Shown here: positions 60,225-64,000 of the stretch, in pieces
How the letters are laid out: every line of letters begins with the position of its first letter
How positions within the stretch are numbered: position 1 is the stretch's first letter
Assembly (NCBI RefSeq): GCF_039534125.1
Contig: NZ_BAAAUV010000027.1
Span: 1 to 64,000 of the forward strand
Source: Actinocorallia longicatena
Lineage (GTDB): Bacteria; Actinomycetota; Actinomycetes; Streptosporangiales; Streptosporangiaceae
Direction of reading: 5' to 3'
DNA length: 64,000 bases
Position numbers and translations under genes: made by a program
The notes under the pieces: model-generated
What the model was told of the DNA's origin: nothing
Database searches by the model: none
The model's input: only the letters and a program-made list of their open reading frames with translations

Positions 60225-60941
60225 TCACCCCGCTGTCATCAGCCGCAGCACCCGCTGAGCCCGCTCCCGGCCGCCCGCCCGCAGGAACCAGTAGGACGCC
60301 ATGAGCCGCCGCGCCTCCAGCAGTCCCGGCACGTCGCCGAGCGCCGCCGCCAGCGCGTCGGGGTCGTCGGCCGACAGGTGCTCGATCACCTCGGCCAGCT
60401 CGAAGGCCCGGTCGCTGCGGCCCGCGTACTCGAAGTCGATCACCCGCACCGCGGTCCCGTCCCACAGGAAGTTCGCGAGGTTCCCGTCGCCGGTGCCCAG
60501 GACCGGATCGCCGGACGCGCCGAACTCCGCGCCGCCCAGCCACTCCCCGCAGGCGTCCACGGCGGCGCCGGGCTCGGCGGTGAGGTGCAGGGCCCTGACG
60601 ACCTCGAGCATCGCGGCGGCGTGCCCGGCGCGCCGCGGCAGCCGGGCGAGCGCCGCCTCGGGCAGGCAGTCGTGCAGCCGGTGGACGGCCTCCGCGAGCA
60701 GGGGCAGCAGCCGCGGATGGGAGCGCAGGAGCTCCGGGCCGAGCGGCACGCCCGGCAGCCGCGACATGACGATCATCGGCGGGACGGCGTCCAGCCGGGC
60801 CCGGACCGGCCGCGGGGCCAGCCCCGGCGCGTGCCGGGCCAGCAGGGTCAGCGCACGCCATTCCCGCCGGGCCTCGTCGTGCACGGTCGACCGGTAGGTC
60901 TTGGTCGCCTCGTCCGCCTGGAAGATCAGATCATGGGGCAC
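60225..60941 (-). CDS. Aminoglycoside phosphotransferase-like (APH family) protein
   Basis: A 238-residue kinase-like protein of the APH/choline kinase group. The catalytic-loop region is LGTGDGNLANFLWDG, which keeps the Asp and Asn of the Brenner motif but has Thr in place of the usual His. The metal Asp is in VRVIDFEYAGRSDRAFELAEVIEHL. The N-terminal lobe is short (starting VPHDLIFQADEATKTYRS), so part of the nucleotide lobe may be missing. Substrate unknown. The start is GTG at 60941. Confidence 0.75.
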   Translation of the reverse strand: MPHDLIFQADEATKTYRSTVHDEARREWRALTLLARHAPGLAPRPVRARLDAVPPMIVMSRLPGVPLGPELLRSHPRLLPLLAEAVHRLHDCLPEAALARLPRRAGHAAAMLEVVRALHLTAEPGAAVDACGEWLGGAEFGASGDPVLGTGDGNLANFLWDGTAVRVIDFEYAGRSDRAFELAEVIEHLSADDPDALAAALGDVPGLLEARRLMASYWFLRAGGRERAQRVLRLMTAG

Positions 60942-61031
60942 GCCCAGAGCCTAGGACTCCGGGGCCTCCGGGCCCAGAGGTCCGGCGGGCCGTTCGTCGC
61001 GACGGGTCGCGAGGTGGGGGAGGATGGGCCG

Positions 61032-61760
61032 ATGACGCGTGGAGCCGATACCTCAGCTTCCGAGATCTTCGCCCGGCTGTACCCGGAGATCATCGCCGCA
61101 GGCGGCCTGGCCGAGGCGCTGACGGCCGCCTTCCGGTCCGCCGGTTTCAGGGACCTGCGCGCGGTGGCGCGCGAGGACGGCGCCGCCGACGTCGATCTGG
61201 GCTGGGGCCGCTTCTTCGTGCATCTCGCGGCCGAGGAACGCTGGTTCATCTTCGACCTGTGGTGGCGCGGCGTCCGGCTGCTCGGCGGGACCACCCCCGA
61301 CCTGCTGACGGTCGTCGAGCTCGCCGGGGCCCGCAGCTCGGGGGCGACCCTGCGGGAGCTGACGAACGGCTGGCCGTGCGCGGACTCCGACGAGATCGCC
61401 GCCGCCGTCGACCGGGCCGACCCGGCGCTGGCCGTCGCCCTGCACTGGCGGGAACTGCGCGCGGCCCGGTGGGCCGAGCCGATCAGGCCCCTCGTCGAGG
61501 CCGCCCACGCCGATCCGCGGCTCCGCAAGCTGCGGCCCTGGACCAGCCATCTGTCCCTGCACTTCAGCCGCTGCGTCGGCTACCCCTTCACCCACGACCT
61601 GCCGGCGATCCACCCGCAGGAGCGGGGCTACCTCGTCTGGGACGGCGACCGGCTCCTCGGCTCCGCCGACGGCCCGGAGGAGGCCGTGGCGCTGGTCACC
61701 GCGGTCCTGCCCGCCGACTGCGCCCCCGCCGTCCTGGGCACCGCCGACGACCTGGACTGA
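61032..61760 (+). CDS. DUF6193-like protein
   Basis: A 242-residue protein resembling the actinobacterial DUF6193 family. Features are SEIFARLYPEIIAAGGLAEAL, a middle ADVDLGWGRFFVHLAAEERWFIFDLWWRG, then AALALHWRELR-type helices and LRPWTSHLSLHFSRC (about 180-194), and a C-terminal GDRLLG...LGTADDL. Members occur near natural-product genes but no function is known. The ATG at 61032 follows GGGGGAGGATG. It lies 38 bp before hemW. Confidence 0.6.
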   Translation: MTRGADTSASEIFARLYPEIIAAGGLAEALTAAFRSAGFRDLRAVAREDGAADVDLGWGRFFVHLAAEERWFIFDLWWRGVRLLGGTTPDLLTVVELAGARSSGATLRELTNGWPCADSDEIAAAVDRADPALAVALHWRELRAARWAEPIRPLVEAAHADPRLRKLRPWTSHLSLHFSRCVGYPFTHDLPAIHPQERGYLVWDGDRLLGSADGPEEAVALVTAVLPADCAPAVLGTADDLD

Positions 61761-61798
61761 CGGTCGGGGACGCCGCCGGGGTCGGGCAGACTGGGGGG

Positions 61799-62995
61799 AT
61801 GCCGTCCGTCCTGCCTGAAGGTGATCCCGTACCCGCCGACGGCTCGCTGCCGCGCACCGCGCTGGAGGGGCTGGGGGAGCGGCCGTTCGGCTTCTACCTG
61901 CACGTCCCGTTCTGCGTGACGCGCTGCGGATACTGCGACTTCAACACCTACACCGCCGCCGAGCTCGGGCCGGGGGCGTCCCGGGACTCCTACGCCGACA
62001 CCCTGATCGGTGAGGTGCGGCTGGCCCGGCGGGTGCTCGGCGACGTGGATCTTCCCGTGGAGACCGTCTTCGTGGGCGGCGGGACCCCGACCCTGCTGCC
62101 GCCCGGTGATCTCGGCCGGGTGCTCCAGGCCGTCCGGGAGGAGTTCGGGCTGGCCGCGGGGGCCGAGGTGACGACCGAGGCCAACCCCGAGACCGTCGAC
62201 CGGGCCTACCTGGACGGCCTGCGGGCCGGCGGCTTCACCCGGATCTCCTACGGCATGCAGAGCGCCAGGGACCACGTCCTGAAGGCCCTGGACCGCACCC
62301 ACACGCCCGCGAAGGTGCCCGTGGTCGTCCGGGAGGCGCGGGAGGCCGGGTTCGACCATGTCAACCTGGACCTGATCTACGGCACGCCGGGGGAGAGCGA
62401 CGACGACTGGCGCGCGTCGCTGGAGAGCGCGCTCGCGGCCGGGCCCGACCACGTCTCGGCCTACGCGCTGATCGTCGAGGAGGGCACCAAGCTGGCCGCC
62501 CAGGTCAAGCGGGGAGAGCTCGACGAGCCCGACGACGACGCGATGGCCGACCGGTATCTCATGGCCGACGAGCTGCTGGGCCGGGCGGGCATGGAGTGGT
62601 ACGAGCTGTCCAACTGGGCGCTGCCCGGCGGAGAGTGCCGCCACAACGTCCTGTACTGGCGCGGCGCCGACTGGTGGGGAGCGGGTCCGGGAGCGCACAG
62701 CCACGTCGGCGGGACGCGCTGGTGGAACGTGAAGCACCCGGCCGCCTACGCCCAGCGGCTGCACCAGGACATCACCCCGGCGCACGCGCGGGAGATCCTC
62801 GACCCCGGGACCAGGAAGGTCGAGCGGGTCCTGCTGGAGATCCGGCTGCGCGAGGGCTGCCCGCTGGAGCTCCTGGACGCCCGCGGCGTCCAGGAGCAGG
62901 TGGACCAGGGCCTGCTGGAGCGCGTCGGGGACAGGGCCGTGCTCACCCTGCGCGGACGGCTCCTCGCCGACGCCGTGGTCCGCGACCTCACTTGA
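61799..62995 (+). CDS. hemW: Radical SAM heme chaperone HemW
   Basis: A 398-residue radical-SAM protein, formerly annotated as oxygen-independent coproporphyrinogen oxidase. FYLHVPFCVTRCGYCDFNTYT carries the CxxxCxxC cluster motif (about residues 39-46). VFVGGGTPTLLPP, TTEANPETV, RISYGMQS, HVNLDLIYGTPGE and the HemW C-terminal domain follow. It acts in heme delivery rather than heme synthesis. It is normally found after lepA; here about 7 kb of accessory genes intervene. The last 8 bp overlap the convergent DUF4870 gene. Confidence 0.94.
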   Translation: MPSVLPEGDPVPADGSLPRTALEGLGERPFGFYLHVPFCVTRCGYCDFNTYTAAELGPGASRDSYADTLIGEVRLARRVLGDVDLPVETVFVGGGTPTLLPPGDLGRVLQAVREEFGLAAGAEVTTEANPETVDRAYLDGLRAGGFTRISYGMQSARDHVLKALDRTHTPAKVPVVVREAREAGFDHVNLDLIYGTPGESDDDWRASLESALAAGPDHVSAYALIVEEGTKLAAQVKRGELDEPDDDAMADRYLMADELLGRAGMEWYELSNWALPGGECRHNVLYWRGADWWGAGPGAHSHVGGTRWWNVKHPAAYAQRLHQDITPAHAREILDPGTRKVERVLLEIRLREGCPLELLDARGVQEQVDQGLLERVGDRAVLTLRGRLLADAVVRDLT

Positions 62996-63419
62996 CGAGC
63001 GGCCAGGCGAAGATCACCGGGATGCGGTGCCACCGGCCCTGGTTGGCGCGCGTCGCGCTGAACACGACGATCGCCATCGAGAAGATCACCCAGCCGAACC
63101 CGTAGTACAGGGCCTTCGTGCCGATCTGGGTGCTGACCAGCACCGAGACGCCGAAGACGATCCCGGAGCTCAGCGCCAGGTTCAGCGCCTGACGGGCGTG
63201 GTGGGCGGCGAAGGTCGAGCGGCGCCGCTTGGTGAGGTAGATGTACAGCGGCGGGAGCGCCCAGAACAGGAACTGTCCGATGTAGGCGGTGAGCGCCCAC
63301 TGACGCTCGTCGGGGGTGGTCTGGTCGCCGTACGCGCCGGCCGCGAAACCCTGCGGCATGCGGACGGTCGGAGTCGGCTGCGGACGCGGGTGCTGTTGGC
63401 GGGGGTACACGCTGGTCAC
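62988..63419 (-). CDS. DUF4870 domain membrane protein
   Basis: A 143-residue membrane protein with a Pro/Gln-rich N-terminus and the DUF4870 core: DERQWALTAYIGQFLFWALPPLYIYLTKRRRSTFAAHHARQALNLALSSGIVFG, then a further helix pair and NQGRWHRIPVIFAWPLVK. Function unknown. Its start overlaps the stop of the DUF3097 gene, so the two are co-transcribed. It converges with hemW. Confidence 0.85.
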   Translation of the reverse strand: MTSVYPRQQHPRPQPTPTVRMPQGFAAGAYGDQTTPDERQWALTAYIGQFLFWALPPLYIYLTKRRRSTFAAHHARQALNLALSSGIVFGVSVLVSTQIGTKALYYGFGWVIFSMAIVVFSATRANQGRWHRIPVIFAWPLVK

Positions 63420-64000
63420 TCCTTGACGGTGACGAAATCGATCAGTTCTTCGACGCGGCCGAGCAGCTCAGGTTCCAGATCGGCCCAACTCTTCACGCCG
63501 CCGAGGATGCGCTTCCAGGCGGCCCTGGTGTCGCCGGGCCAGCCCAGCCGGGAGCACACCCCCTCCTTCCAGTCGAAGCCGCGTGGGACCTGCGGCCATG
63601 CCTTGATCCCGACGGCCTGCGGCTTCACCGCCGCCCAGATGTCGATGTAGGGGTGCCCGGCGATGAGCACGTGCGGCGAGCTGATCTGAGCGGCGATCCG
63701 GGACTCCTTCGAGCCCGGCACGAGATGGTCGACCAGCACGCCGAGACGGCGTCCGGGGCCCGGTTCGAACTCCTCGACGATCTTCGGAAGGTCGTCGATG
63801 CCCTCGAGGAACTCGACGGCGACGCCCTCGACCCGCAGGTCGTGGCCCCAGATCTTCTCGACGAGCTCCGCGTCGTGGACGCCCTCGACGTAGATCCTCG
63901 ACTCCAGGGCCACCCTGGCCTTGTGGTCGCGGACCGCGATCGATCCCGACGCCGACCGCACCTGCCGCCCGGAGAGCCTCGGCACCGGCCGCACCAGGGT
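63416..64000 (-). CDS. DUF3097 family protein (5' end beyond window)
   Basis: The frame is open to the right edge, so the N-terminus is missing; 194 codons are visible. Features of DUF3097 are TLVRPVPRLS at the edge, ASGSIAVRDHKARVALESRIYVEGVHDAELVEKIWGHDLRVEGVAVEFLEGIDDL, and the C-terminal FDWKEGVCSRLGWPGDTRAAWKRILGGVKSWADLEPELLGRVEELIDFV. The IYVEGVHDAELVEKIWG part recalls a TOPRIM-like motif. Full-length members are about 270-280 residues. The family commonly lies near hemW; function unknown. Confidence 0.88.
   Translation of the reverse strand, partial: TLVRPVPRLSGRQVRSASGSIAVRDHKARVALESRIYVEGVHDAELVEKIWGHDLRVEGVAVEFLEGIDDLPKIVEEFEPGPGRRLGVLVDHLVPGSKESRIAAQISSPHVLIAGHPYIDIWAAVKPQAVGIKAWPQVPRGFDWKEGVCSRLGWPGDTRAAWKRILGGVKSWADLEPELLGRVEELIDFVTVKE

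Noticed and set aside
1..64000. tRNA, rRNA, riboswitch and insertion-sequence genes
   Set aside because: I looked for cloverleaf-like segments, rRNA motifs, transposase-like proteins and terminal inverted repeats and saw none I could support by eye.

Overview
The window is very GC-rich DNA with strong G/C bias at third codon positions, frequent GTG starts and almost no U-tract terminators. Gene content points to a filamentous actinomycete: recA-recX with DUF3046 and rny nearby, gluABCD beside miaB, miaA-dapF, hflX, comEA-comEC-holA-rpsT-lepA-hemW and DUF3097. An F420-dependent (Ddn-like) oxidoreductase and a mycothiol-type DinB domain fit the same group. A Streptosporangiales/Thermomonosporaceae-like host is my inference; the sequence does not prove a genus. 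I see no rRNA, tRNA, CRISPR array, prophage or insertion sequence. Two genes run off the window: the 3' end of lhr on the left and the 5' end of a DUF3097 gene on the right.

Layout. 1-6.3 kb: leftward DNA repair block (lhr, recX, recA), with a RecA-NDp/PafBC-type promoter and a degenerate SOS box. 6.3-9.5 kb: a rightward cassette of ATP-grasp, DUF1190-like lipoprotein, glutathionylspermidine-synthetase-like ligase and DUF350 membrane protein, placed between recA and DUF3046. 9.5-15 kb: a membrane protein, rny, and an MFS-DGPF-ECF42 sigma factor operon. 15-23.8 kb: leftward MMPL exporter with its TetR regulator, a Ddn-like oxidoreductase, an S9 peptidase and the gluABCD transporter. 23.9-29 kb: rightward tRNA modification and lysine/cell wall genes (miaB, miaA, dapF) with small unknowns. 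29.3-34 kb: a dipeptide/nickel-type ABC transporter with two fused ATPase domains. 34-40.5 kb: leftward glycolate oxidase (glcDEF) and malate synthase (aceB), a route from glycolate through glyoxylate to malate. 40.7-50.7 kb: hflX, hutI, degV, a WYL regulator, a VOC protein, comEA, comEC and holA. 50.8-55 kb: a HAD-like protein, a GC-rich minisatellite, kptA, rpsT and lepA. 55-64 kb: an accessory stretch (MBL hydrolase, GNAT, Uma2, DGPF fusion, FAD monooxygenase, APH-like kinase, DUF6193-like) followed by hemW.

The most promising unusual items are as follows. First, the YjfLMC/YgiBC-like amidoligase cassette next to recA, preceded by two perfect 15-bp repeats spaced 21 bp. Second, a matched pair of ECF42-type promoter motifs, one before the MFS-DGPF-sigma operon and one 44 kb away before a second DGPF gene fused to a DinB-like domain. 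Third, a perfect RecA-NDp promoter motif inside glcE, pointing antisense. Fourth, an MBL-hydrolase promoter bracketed by two TGTAC-type operators with no regulator gene beside it. All functional assignments rest on sequence motifs and gene order read by eye; no database search was run.
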